A stretch of DNA of 64,000 bases, from positions 310,001-374,000 of the forward strand of contig DBFWLO010000019.1 in assembly GCA_048465415.1 (NCBI GenBank), written 5' to 3'. Shown here piece by piece: positions 41,712 through 49,542 of this stretch. Each line of letters starts with the position of its first letter. Positions within the stretch are counted from its first letter, which is position 1. The notes beneath the pieces are model-generated. The model did no database searches, was not told the DNA's origin, and worked only from the letters and a program-made list of their open reading frames with translations. This DNA comes from Scatosoma sp048465415. GTDB lineage: Bacteria > Bacillota > Clostridia > Christensenellales > Borkfalkiaceae. The position numbers and the translations under genes are program-made.

Positions 41712-43745
41712 TTACTCCTCGTCCTTGCCGAGCGAGCCGGGCGTGATCGAGAAGGTGTTGGAAATGCCGTCCCGCGAATATTCGTACGGGAGTTTGGCCA
41801 CCGATTCGAGGGACGCGAGCGCGCCGTGGGTATCCCTGCCGTGCATGGGATTGGCGCCGGGCGCGAGCGGGGATCCCGCGCGCCTTCCGTCGGGCGTGTT
41901 GCCCGTCTTTTTACCGTAGACGACGTTGGAAGTGATCGTCAGAATGGAAGTGGTGGGCACGCTTTCGCGATAGGTGTAGTTGCTCTTGATGTCCGTCATG
42001 AACGTTTTCACAAGCCATACGGCGATCTCGTCCGCGCGGTCGTCGTTGTTGCCGTATTTGGGGAACTCCCCTTCGATGCGGAAATCGGTGACGATTCCCT
42101 CGTCGTTGCGGATCGGGTACACTTTCGCGTATTTGATCGCGGAAAGGGAATCCACGGCGCAGGAAAGCCCCGCGATGCCCGTGGCGAAGAAGCGGCGCAC
42201 CTTCGTGTCGTGGAGAGCCATTTCCAAAGCCTCGTAGCAGTATTTGTCGTGCATATAGTGAATGAGATTGAGCGTATTGACGTACAGCCTGGCCAGCCAG
42301 GACATCATCTGTTTGTACTTTCTCAGAACGTCGTCGAAATCGAGCGGCCCGTCTCCGGTCACGGGCGCGTATTCGGGAGAGACCTGCAACGGTTTTCCCG
42401 TTTTCTTGTCCTTCATCAGCTCGTCCTTGCCGCCGTTTATGGCGTAGAGGAGACACTTGGCGAGGTTGGCGCGCGCGCCGAAGAACTGCATGTCTTTGCC
42501 GACTCTCATCGAACTCACGCAGCAGGCGATGCAGTAATCGTCCCCCATCTCCGGCCGCATCAGATCGTCGCTCTCGTACTGAATGGCGGAGGTGCGAATG
42601 GAGATCTCCGCGCAGTAGCGCTTGAAATTCGCGGGCAGCCGCTTGGACCAGAGCACGGTCAGATTGGGCTCGGGCGCGGAGCCGAGGTTGTCGAGGGTGT
42701 GCAGGATCCGGAAGGAAGAGCGCGTCACCAGCGTTCTGCCGTCCACGCCCATGCCGCCGATCGACTCGGTCACCCAGGTGGGATCGCCGGAGAAGAGCTC
42801 GTTGTATTCCTTGATACGCATGAATTTGACGATTCTCAGTTTCATGACGAACTGATCGATGAGCTCCTGCGCTTCCTCTTCGGTGATCGCGCCGTTTTTC
42901 AGATCCCGTTCGATATAGATGTCGAGGAAGGTGCTGTTTCTGCCGATGGACATGGCCGCGCCGTTCTGATCCTTGACCGCGGCGAGATAGCCGAAATAGA
43001 CGGCCTGCACGGCCTCCTGCGCGGTGGCGGCGGGCCGGGAAATATCGCAGCCGTAGATGGCGGCCATCTCTTTGAGGGCTTTGAGGGCCTTGATCTGCTC
43101 GGAAAGCTCCTCTCTGTCCCGCACCTTATCGGGAAGCATATCCCCGTCGATCGCGAGCTTGTCCTCTTCCTTTTTGCGAATGAGGTAATCGACGCCGTAG
43201 AGCGCGACGCGGCGGTAATCGCCGACGATGCGGCCGCGGCCGTAGGTGTCGGGCAGCCCCGTGAGGATATGCGCCGAACGCGCCGCGCGCATTTCCGGCG
43301 TATACGCGTCGTAGACGCCGTCGTTGTGCGTCTTGCGGTATTTGCTGAAAATCTCCTTCACCTGGGGATCGAGGGTATAGCCGTACATTTTGAGCGCCTC
43401 TTCGGACATACGGATCCCGCCGAACGGCTGCAAAGCGCGCTTGAAGGGCTTGTCCGTTTGCAGGCCGACGATCTTTTCGAGGTTCTGATCGAGATACCCC
43501 GCCGCGTGCGAAGTGAGCGTGGAGACGATTTTCGTATCCGCGTCGAGCACGCCGCCCGCTTCGCGCTCCTTGGCGGAGAGATCGAGCACGATCTGCCATA
43601 ATTTTTTCGTCGCCTCGGTCGCGGGCGCGAGAAAGGACGCGTCCCCCTCGTAAGGCGTATAATTGCACTGAATGAAGTCGCGGACGTCCACTTCGTCGTT
43701 ATTCCATTTGCCGGGATTGAAACCTTCCCATCCTTTGTATTGCAT
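41712..43745 (-). CDS. pflB: Pyruvate formate-lyase catalytic subunit lacking the glycyl-radical domain
   Basis: This 677-residue protein converts pyruvate and CoA to acetyl-CoA and formate in fermenting cells. The active-site cysteine pair (ACCVSSM, about 408-409) and the substrate region around the 10-strand barrel are present. It ends ISNTFSITPGSLGKDEE, exactly before the segment that in normal PflB (about 740-760) carries the radical glycine. ATG at 43745 follows GAGGAG at 7 bases; the TTG before it is rejected. Catalysis must require the 77-residue partner encoded next. Confidence 0.95.
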   Translation of the reverse strand: MQYKGWEGFNPGKWNNDEVDVRDFIQCNYTPYEGDASFLAPATEATKKLWQIVLDLSAKEREAGGVLDADTKIVSTLTSHAAGYLDQNLEKIVGLQTDKPFKRALQPFGGIRMSEEALKMYGYTLDPQVKEIFSKYRKTHNDGVYDAYTPEMRAARSAHILTGLPDTYGRGRIVGDYRRVALYGVDYLIRKKEEDKLAIDGDMLPDKVRDREELSEQIKALKALKEMAAIYGCDISRPAATAQEAVQAVYFGYLAAVKDQNGAAMSIGRNSTFLDIYIERDLKNGAITEEEAQELIDQFVMKLRIVKFMRIKEYNELFSGDPTWVTESIGGMGVDGRTLVTRSSFRILHTLDNLGSAPEPNLTVLWSKRLPANFKRYCAEISIRTSAIQYESDDLMRPEMGDDYCIACCVSSMRVGKDMQFFGARANLAKCLLYAINGGKDELMKDKKTGKPLQVSPEYAPVTGDGPLDFDDVLRKYKQMMSWLARLYVNTLNLIHYMHDKYCYEALEMALHDTKVRRFFATGIAGLSCAVDSLSAIKYAKVYPIRNDEGIVTDFRIEGEFPKYGNNDDRADEIAVWLVKTFMTDIKSNYTYRESVPTTSILTITSNVVYGKKTGNTPDGRRAGSPLAPGANPMHGRDTHGALASLESVAKLPYEYSRDGISNTFSITPGSLGKDEE

Positions 43746-43800
43746 ATTGTCACTCCTCAAAAAATTATTTGCTTAATTTTTATATACAGGGTTTGCCCGC

Positions 43801-44139
43801 TTATTTTTTTTGGCGGGAATTCCGATATTCTTCGATTTTGGCGTCGATCCAGATTTCCAGGATCTCTTCGGGCTGAAACCCGGAGCAGCGGGCGAAAATT
43901 TCACCGTCGTCCATGAGGAGAACGGTGGGCACGCGCGAGACGCCCCATTCCTCCATGAGCGCCGTGGTATCGTAATCGGCCTCCACGTGTACGAGCCTAA
44001 GATCGCCGCGCGCGTCGGAGATCGATTTGAGAACGGGCGCCAGCGTGAGGCAGTTCGCGCACGATTCCCCGCTCACTTCCACGCAACAAAGTCCTTTAAG
44101 GAGACTTTTATAATCCTTTTTTCCGAAAATTTCGCTCAT
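43801..44139 (-). CDS. Thioredoxin-like protein in the pfl operon
   Basis: This 112-residue thioredoxin-fold protein has the redox motif CANC (27-30), instead of the usual CGPC, and the cis-Pro segment RVPTV. Two further Cys lie at 18-19. Thioredoxins reduce disulfides in the cytoplasm. Its place between pflA and pflB suggests a role in keeping the active-site cysteines reduced or in subunit assembly, which is inference. Confidence 0.85.
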   Translation of the reverse strand: MSEIFGKKDYKSLLKGLCCVEVSGESCANCLTLAPVLKSISDARGDLRLVHVEADYDTTALMEEWGVSRVPTVLLMDDGEIFARCSGFQPEEILEIWIDAKIEEYRNSRQKK

Positions 44140-44186
44140 GATCGTCCTTTTTCAATTCTCTTTCGCTTTTTTATTTTGGCCGGATT

Positions 44187-44918
44187 TTATTCCTTCCATA
44201 CGCCCAGGATCCGTTTCGCGTTCCGCACCCGTTCTTTCTTTGGCGGCCGTTCGTCCTTCAACGGGTATTCGTATCCGAGTTTCTCGTATTTCACGACGCC
44301 CAGGGTGTGATAGGGCAGAACCTCCACCTTCTCCACCGTTTTCAGGGTATCGATAAAGTCTTTGAGTCTTTGCAGGGCCGCGTCGTCGTCCGTCAGAGAA
44401 GGCACGAGCACGTGCCGGATCCAGAGGGGGACGCCGTTGTCGCTCAGAAATCTCGCGAAGGCGAGCGTGTGTTCGTTGCCCTTGCCGGTAACTTTCCGAT
44501 GCCCCTCCGTGTCGATGTGCTTGACGTCGAGCAGCACTAAATCGGTGAAACGAACGAGTTTTTGATGTTTTTCCACGCTTACGGGATCCGCGGGATCGAA
44601 AGTGTAGCCCGAGGTGTCCACGGCGGTGTGGATTCCGCGCTCCTTTAAAAGGCGCAAAAGCTCGGTCACGAAATCGATCTGCAAGAGCGGCTCGCCGCCC
44701 GAAACGGTCACCCCGCCTTTATCGCCGAAGTAATTTTTGTATTTTAACACTTCGTCGCGTACCTGCTCCGCCGTAAAGAGGGTGCCGCCCTTGCCCCAGG
44801 TGTCCGGGTTGTGACAGTACTGACAGCGCAGAGGACAGCCCTGCATGAATACGACGCAGCGGATTCCCGGGCCGTCCACCGTCCCGAACGATTCGAAAGA
44901 ATGAATATAACCGTTCAT
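44187..44918 (-). CDS. pflA: Pyruvate formate-lyase activating enzyme
   Basis: This 243-residue radical-SAM enzyme uses a [4Fe-4S] cluster and S-adenosylmethionine to make the glycyl radical. The cluster motif is CPLRCQYC (C28, C32, C35), followed by HNPDTW, with the SAM-binding GGEPLL. It has normal length and is the first gene of the operon. ATG at 44918 is chosen from the GGGGGGCAGG region upstream. It has to act here on a glycine carried by a separate small protein. Confidence 0.94.
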   Translation of the reverse strand: MNGYIHSFESFGTVDGPGIRCVVFMQGCPLRCQYCHNPDTWGKGGTLFTAEQVRDEVLKYKNYFGDKGGVTVSGGEPLLQIDFVTELLRLLKERGIHTAVDTSGYTFDPADPVSVEKHQKLVRFTDLVLLDVKHIDTEGHRKVTGKGNEHTLAFARFLSDNGVPLWIRHVLVPSLTDDDAALQRLKDFIDTLKTVEKVEVLPYHTLGVVKYEKLGYEYPLKDERPPKKERVRNAKRILGVWKE

Positions 44919-44941
44919 ATTCTTATACCTGCCCCCCTTTG

Positions 44942-44972
44942 AACGCCGTTTGTGCAAAGGGACACCGGCGTT
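44942..44972 (-). promoter_or_regulatory. Hairpin at the pflA ribosome-binding site
   Basis: A 7-bp stem (AACGCCG / CGGCGTT) has a 17-base loop containing CCCTTTG. The CAAAGGG just 3' of the stem, next to the ribosome-binding site, could pair with it as an H-type pseudoknot. Confidence 0.45.
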
Positions 44973-45013
44973 CCTCTTCTTTCAGTATGCCCCGTTTTTT
45001 AAGCGGATAGTCC

Positions 45014-45045
45014 AAAAAGACAGCATACGCCTAACGCATGCCGTC
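45014..45045 (-). terminator. Leader terminator-like hairpin before pflA
   Basis: An 11-bp stem with two or three G-T pairs (GACGGCATGCG against CGTATGCTGTC) and a 5-base loop is followed by TTTTT, starting about 15 bases after the predicted start site. It could attenuate the pfl operon. Confidence 0.6.
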
Positions 45046-45064
45046 CCCCTTTCGTCACGCTTAT

Positions 45065-45094
45065 ATTATAGCAAAAAAGCCCCGGGATTGTCAA
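45065..45094 (-). promoter_or_regulatory. Promoter of the pfl operon
   Basis: TTGACA, an 18-bp spacer and TATAAT on the minus strand, about 140 bases before the pflA ATG. Confidence 0.85.
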
Positions 45095-45117
45095 GTCTTT
45101 CGTAAGCCGCCTTTAAA

Positions 45118-45168
45118 GCCCCTCTTTCCCTTATGCGCAAAGGCTTTGCGGGCACTTTGACACGCTTT
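45118..45168. repeat. Direct repeat, copy 1
   Basis: About 51 bp ending GGGCACTTTGACACGCTTT, repeated imperfectly 96 bp further on, with the main differences in one 6-base block. Confidence 0.8.
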
Positions 45169-45213
45169 TTGCAAAAAACAATTTTTGCGCTTTTTCATTT
45201 TGCGCTTTTTAAT

Positions 45214-45263
45214 GCCCTCTTTCCCTTTTGTTTAAAGGCTTTGCGGACACTTTGACACGCTTT
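45214..45263. repeat. Direct repeat, copy 2
   Basis: About 50 bp ending GGACACTTTGACACGCTTT, matching copy 1 at 45118. Confidence 0.8.
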
Positions 45264-45315
45264 GGAAAAAATGGAAAAAGAGGGCGGAAAAATGAACGAA
45301 CAACGCGGACAAAAC

Positions 45316-45492
45316 GAAAAGAAAGAACCGCAGTTTTCACCGCGGCCCTTTCCGACATCAAAAAAGGAGTTTAACACATCTCTTGTAGTTGAAATTATCG
45401 CAAAAACGCCGCCGATCGCTGCACAAACTTCTTTTTTGTTATGTAATCGTTTTCGTACAGCACAAACGCCGTTTTCGCTTCTTTTGTTTCCT
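45316..45492 (-). ncRNA. Candidate small RNA
   Basis: A promoter at 45499-45527 and a GC stem with a GAAA loop (45328-45345) followed by a T-rich run (TTCTTTCTTTTC) delimit a minus-strand transcript of roughly 175 bases without a credible gene. It contains two GTTTGTGC segments and a CTCCTTTTTT run that could pair with a ribosome-binding site. Confidence 0.4.
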
Positions 45493-45498
45493 GACTGT

Positions 45499-45527
45499 AT
45501 TATACACCATAATTTACAAAATTTCAA
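45499..45527 (-). promoter_or_regulatory. Orphan promoter upstream of the candidate small RNA
   Basis: TTGAAA, a 17-bp spacer and TATAAT on the minus strand, with no gene immediately downstream. Confidence 0.65.
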
Positions 45528-45625
45528 TACCTTTCGGCAAAATTTTTTAGGATTTTACAAAATTTTTATTGTTTAATACTTACCGCACCGCTTTTTATCG
45601 TCCGGGAAGCTACCGCTTCCGCAAA

Positions 45626-46153
45626 TTACGATTTAAAGACGAAAAGTTTTCGCCCCACGTAATTCCAGACGAGGACGAGGCAGGTCATGATCACTTTCAT
45701 AATCCACTCTTTCCAGGCGAGTCCCAAAAACGCCGTCGTCGAAAAGAGCGTCACTTCGGGCAGGAAGGACACGCCGAGGTGCATGCCGAGTTCCGTGATT
45801 CCGAGCCCGATCACGCCGACGACCGTGAAGATGAGAAACGACTTCTTCGATCTCGACTCCTCTTTGTTCTTCACGTTGCGGAACACAAACCGCACCGACA
45901 GGATCCAGTTGACCACGAGTCCGCCGCAAAACCCCAGCGCCGTCGCGACGACGAGCGAAACCGTGTTCCACGCGCCGCTGTCCGCGATCAGCGAGGGCGG
46001 CAGCAGCCATTGGCGGAACAGATAATAAATCGCGTAATCGAATACCGTCGCCGCGCCGCCCACGAGCAAAAAGCGAAAAATCTCCCAAAAGAGCGCTTTC
46101 TTCGTCATCTTCGCGTGCCGCTTCGATTCTTTTTCCGAGGTGTTATCTTCCAT
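45626..46153 (-). CDS. GtrA-family membrane protein
   Basis: This 175-residue protein has four predicted membrane helices and the GtrA pattern (FRFLLVGGAATVFDYAIYY near the N-terminus, NWILSVRFVF, WNYVGRKLFVF at the end). GtrA proteins take part in moving or presenting lipid-linked sugars for surface glycosylation. It follows two membrane glycosyltransferases in one operon, which fits that role. Confidence 0.87.
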   Translation of the reverse strand: MEDNTSEKESKRHAKMTKKALFWEIFRFLLVGGAATVFDYAIYYLFRQWLLPPSLIADSGAWNTVSLVVATALGFCGGLVVNWILSVRFVFRNVKNKEESRSKKSFLIFTVVGVIGLGITELGMHLGVSFLPEVTLFSTTAFLGLAWKEWIMKVIMTCLVLVWNYVGRKLFVFKS

Positions 46154-46183
46154 AAAACTCCTTTTCAGGGCGTGCCCGCCCCT

Positions 46184-47857
46184 TTACACGAATACCATAT
46201 AAAACAGCGCCGAGGAGAGCAAAAACACGCCTACGCACGCTTTTACGGCCCGGCAGAGCGCCGTCGAAAATTTCCCGCCCTCCTCTTTCAGACGCCCCAG
46301 CGCCAGCCAGAGCGTCAGCGCCATGCCGAGGATCAGGGGCATGACGTAGCGGAAGTCCATCGTGCAGGAATAGGGCATTCTCACGTAGAAAAAAATTTCC
46401 GAAAGCACCTGCGAAGAAACGAGCAAAAAGACGAAAAGTACATTTCGTTTTCTTTCCTCCGCCCTTGCGTCTTTCTTTTTCAGATCGTGCTTAAAAAACA
46501 GATAACCCGCGCGAACGAGCGCCGCCAATAGGAGAATCAAAGAGAGATAAGCGGTTACGACCGCGACGAAGGCGAAGTTTTCCCCGCGCGAATACTGATT
46601 GAATTCCCCGAAGATCGAACTCCTCAGCGAAAAATGCAACAAATTATAATTCCAGCCGAAGGTGTGGCACCACAGGGAATCGAAATACTCGTGCTTATCG
46701 AACACCACCGGCGAAAAGCGTTCCCACCAGCTCCGGCGCCTCGTCGAGAGCGCACCGTTGAGGTTGGAAAACACGTACCCGAAGGGCTGATCGAAACGCA
46801 CATAGGCGTAGACCTGGAACCAAAGCCCCACCGGCGCGCAGACCGCCAGAAACGCCGCGTATTGACCGAGCAGTTCCGGCAAAGGAAGCGCCCCTTCCTT
46901 CTTTCCCACCGTGCGTATAAATTCGTAAACGAACACGCCGGCAATCGGCAGGCAGATCGTCGCCGCCGAGAGCTTCGCCATCATGCCCAGCCCCGTCGAC
47001 GCGCCGCAAAGCAACAGCTCCTGCCACTTCTTCCCCTTTTTCCACCATTTGAGAACGAAAAAGAGCGCCAGTATGGATAAGAGATAGGCTATGCCGTCGT
47101 TATTGAGCGCGCCGGAAAACTGGATCCCCCGCGGATAGAAGATCATGAACGCCGCCGCCAGCACGAGCGGTTTGCCCTGCAAACGGAACAATTTCAGGAT
47201 TTTCAGCGAAACGACGCAGACGGCGAAAGAATACAGGAGGCTTAAAATCTGGCAGGAGGAATATAAAAAATAGCGCTCTGCCTCGATATATGCCGGTTTG
47301 CCCGCGAGAAAAGCGTCCGGCGCGATCCCGAGCGCCGACGATAGCCCGGACATAAAGCGCATAAACCCCGCCTGCAAAAGCGCGTTGAGAGGCGGGTGAT
47401 AAAACTGGTAGTCGTTGGTCGCGGGGAGTTTGCCCGTCGAAAAAATCGTCCAGGCGTACCCTTCGTGGCCGTCCCCGCGTGGGGTGTACGTGTCCATTTG
47501 CAGCATCTGCGTCGGCGTATACCAGCCCGCGGGCGTACAGAGCATCGTGTTGAGTCTGAGCGCCAGCCCCGCCGCCAGCATCAGAAAAATCAGACGTTTT
47601 GCGGTCAGCTTGCCCGACAGTTTGAAATAGGCGCCCAGGGCGGCGCAGGCGACGACGAGCAGCGCCGTTACCGACTGGGACACCGCGCCGCGGGGCACGC
47701 CTTCGTATTCGTAATAGGGTTTCAAAGCGACGAAGAAGAGGAGCGCGAACAAGAACGCCGCCGCGTACAATGTTGCTTCGCCGAGGATTTTCACCGCCGC
47801 CGTTTGGCCGGTTTTTATCTCGCGCAGATTTTGCGACGAAGGAGCCGTGTTCGCCAT
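46184..47857 (-). CDS. Polytopic membrane glycosyltransferase (GT-C type), copy A
   Basis: This 557-residue protein has about ten or more membrane helices and an outside loop after helix 1 with DTYTPRGDGHEGYAW, including acidic residues and His near the expected GT-C catalytic site. GT-C enzymes use lipid-phosphate sugars to modify surface polymers. It is closely related to the gene at 47869, and some segments are nearly identical at DNA level. The acceptor is unknown. The gap to the preceding gene is 11 bases. Confidence 0.82.
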   Translation of the reverse strand: MANTAPSSQNLREIKTGQTAAVKILGEATLYAAAFLFALLFFVALKPYYEYEGVPRGAVSQSVTALLVVACAALGAYFKLSGKLTAKRLIFLMLAAGLALRLNTMLCTPAGWYTPTQMLQMDTYTPRGDGHEGYAWTIFSTGKLPATNDYQFYHPPLNALLQAGFMRFMSGLSSALGIAPDAFLAGKPAYIEAERYFLYSSCQILSLLYSFAVCVVSLKILKLFRLQGKPLVLAAAFMIFYPRGIQFSGALNNDGIAYLLSILALFFVLKWWKKGKKWQELLLCGASTGLGMMAKLSAATICLPIAGVFVYEFIRTVGKKEGALPLPELLGQYAAFLAVCAPVGLWFQVYAYVRFDQPFGYVFSNLNGALSTRRRSWWERFSPVVFDKHEYFDSLWCHTFGWNYNLLHFSLRSSIFGEFNQYSRGENFAFVAVVTAYLSLILLLAALVRAGYLFFKHDLKKKDARAEERKRNVLFVFLLVSSQVLSEIFFYVRMPYSCTMDFRYVMPLILGMALTLWLALGRLKEEGGKFSTALCRAVKACVGVFLLSSALFYMVFV

Positions 47858-47868
47858 ACTCCCCTCCT

Positions 47869-49518
47869 TTACACGCAGATCGTATAAAACAGCACGGAAG
47901 AGAGCAGGAACGCGCCCACGCAGACGGCCGTCAAGCGGCAGAGCGTCAGGGAAAATTTCCCGCCCTCCTCTTTCAGACGCCCCAGCGTCAGCCAGAGCGT
48001 CAACGCCATGCCGAGGATCAACGGCATGATGTAGCGGAAGTCCATCGTGCAGCCGTAAGGCATTTTTGCATAGAAATAAATTTCCGAAAACACCTGCGAG
48101 AACACGAGCAGAAAGACGAAGAAGAGATTGCGTTTATGCTCCCGCGTCCTCTCGTCCTTCTTTTTCAGATCGCGCTTAAAAAACAGATACGCCGCGCGCA
48201 CGAACGAGATGAGGAGGAAGATCACGGAGAGATAGGCGAACACGACCGCCGAAAGAGCGAATCCGTCGCCGCGGGCGTACGACTGCTCGCCGAAGATCGA
48301 GGAGCGGAGCGCGAAATGAAAGAGATTGTAGTTAAATTCAAACGTACGGCACCAAAGGGAGCCAAAATATTCGTTGGCGTCGAAAACGATGGGCGAAAAG
48401 CGCTCGAACAGGCTCCGATCGCCCGTATACAGTTTATGGTTGAGATTGGAGAACACGAAGCCGAAGGGCTGATCGAAACGTGCATAGGCGTAGACCTGAA
48501 ACCAAAGCCCCACCGGCGCGCAGACCGCCAGAAACGCCGCGTATTGACCGATTATTTTCGTCAGCGGCAGCGCTCCTTCCCTTTTGGCGGCGGCGCGTAT
48601 AAATTCGTAAACGAACACGCCGGCAATCGGCAGGCAGATCGTCGCCGCCGAGAGTTTCGCCATCATGCCCAGCCCCGTCGACGCGCCGCAAAGCAGCAGC
48701 TCCTGCCACTTCTTCCCCTTCTTCCACCATTTGAGAACGAAAAAGAGCGCGAGCATGGAGCACAGGTAAGCGACGGCGTCGTTATTGAGGGACGCCGCGA
48801 AGTGAATTCCTCTCGGATAGAAAATGAGAAAAGCGGACAGCGCGGCGTACGCCGAACCCTTCACGCCGAGTATTTTCAGGATTTTCAGCGAGACGACGCA
48901 GACGGCGAAGGAATACAGGAGGCTTAAAATCTGGCAGGAGGAATATAAAAAATAGCGCTCTGCCTCGATATATGCCGGTTTGCCCGCGAGAAAAGCGTCC
49001 GGCGCGATGCCGAGCGACTGCGAAAGCCCGGACATAAAGCGCATAAATCCCGCCTGCAAAAACGCGTTGAGGGGCGGGTGATAGAACTGGTAGTCGTTGA
49101 TCGCCGGGAGCTTACCCGTCGAAAAAAGCGTCCAGGCGTAACCCTCGTGGCCGTCGCCGCGCGGGGTGTACGTATCGTGCTGGCGCATCGACGCCGGCGT
49201 CGAGAGCAGATAAGAGAGCCGCAAAACGAAGCCGGCAAAGAGAAAGATCGCCGTCAGGCGGGCGGGAGTGAGTTTGCCGGAGAGTTTGAGATAGGCGCCC
49301 CAAAGCACGCAGCCGCCGAGGAGAAGCGCCGCGAACGACTGCGCCGCGATCGCGTGCGTGCCGTCTATCTCGTAATAGGGTTTGAATACGAGAAAACAGA
49401 CGAGCGCGGCGAGAAACGCCGCCGCGTACAGCGACGCTTCTTTCCATACCGGTAAAATTTTTTCCCGATACGGCCGCCGATCTTCGGGCGTCAGTTCCGT
49501 GTCCGGTTGTGTCTGCAT
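47869..49518 (-). CDS. Polytopic membrane glycosyltransferase (GT-C type), copy B
   Basis: This 549-residue paralogue shares the DTYTPRGDGHEGYAW loop, the QILSLLYSFAVCVVSLKIL helix and the KWWKKGKKWQELLLCGAST loop with copy A. Other helices have diverged. The pattern suggests tandem duplication followed by patchwork gene conversion or selection on parts of the protein. The two may act on different sugars or acceptors. Confidence 0.82.
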   Translation of the reverse strand: MQTQPDTELTPEDRRPYREKILPVWKEASLYAAAFLAALVCFLVFKPYYEIDGTHAIAAQSFAALLLGGCVLWGAYLKLSGKLTPARLTAIFLFAGFVLRLSYLLSTPASMRQHDTYTPRGDGHEGYAWTLFSTGKLPAINDYQFYHPPLNAFLQAGFMRFMSGLSQSLGIAPDAFLAGKPAYIEAERYFLYSSCQILSLLYSFAVCVVSLKILKILGVKGSAYAALSAFLIFYPRGIHFAASLNNDAVAYLCSMLALFFVLKWWKKGKKWQELLLCGASTGLGMMAKLSAATICLPIAGVFVYEFIRAAAKREGALPLTKIIGQYAAFLAVCAPVGLWFQVYAYARFDQPFGFVFSNLNHKLYTGDRSLFERFSPIVFDANEYFGSLWCRTFEFNYNLFHFALRSSIFGEQSYARGDGFALSAVVFAYLSVIFLLISFVRAAYLFFKRDLKKKDERTREHKRNLFFVFLLVFSQVFSEIYFYAKMPYGCTMDFRYIMPLILGMALTLWLTLGRLKEEGGKFSLTLCRLTAVCVGAFLLSSVLFYTICV

Positions 49519-49542
49519 GTCGCCCTCCCTTTATCTCCTATT

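Noticed and set aside
44919..45060. pfl-motif (ZTP) riboswitch upstream of pflA
   Set aside because: The conserved CCGCCTGGGCA segment and P1/P2 arrangement are absent.
45195..45527. 110-residue minus-strand reading frame
   Set aside because: Its start lies inside a -35 box and no other start has a ribosome-binding site. The 3' end is formed by one copy of the direct repeat.
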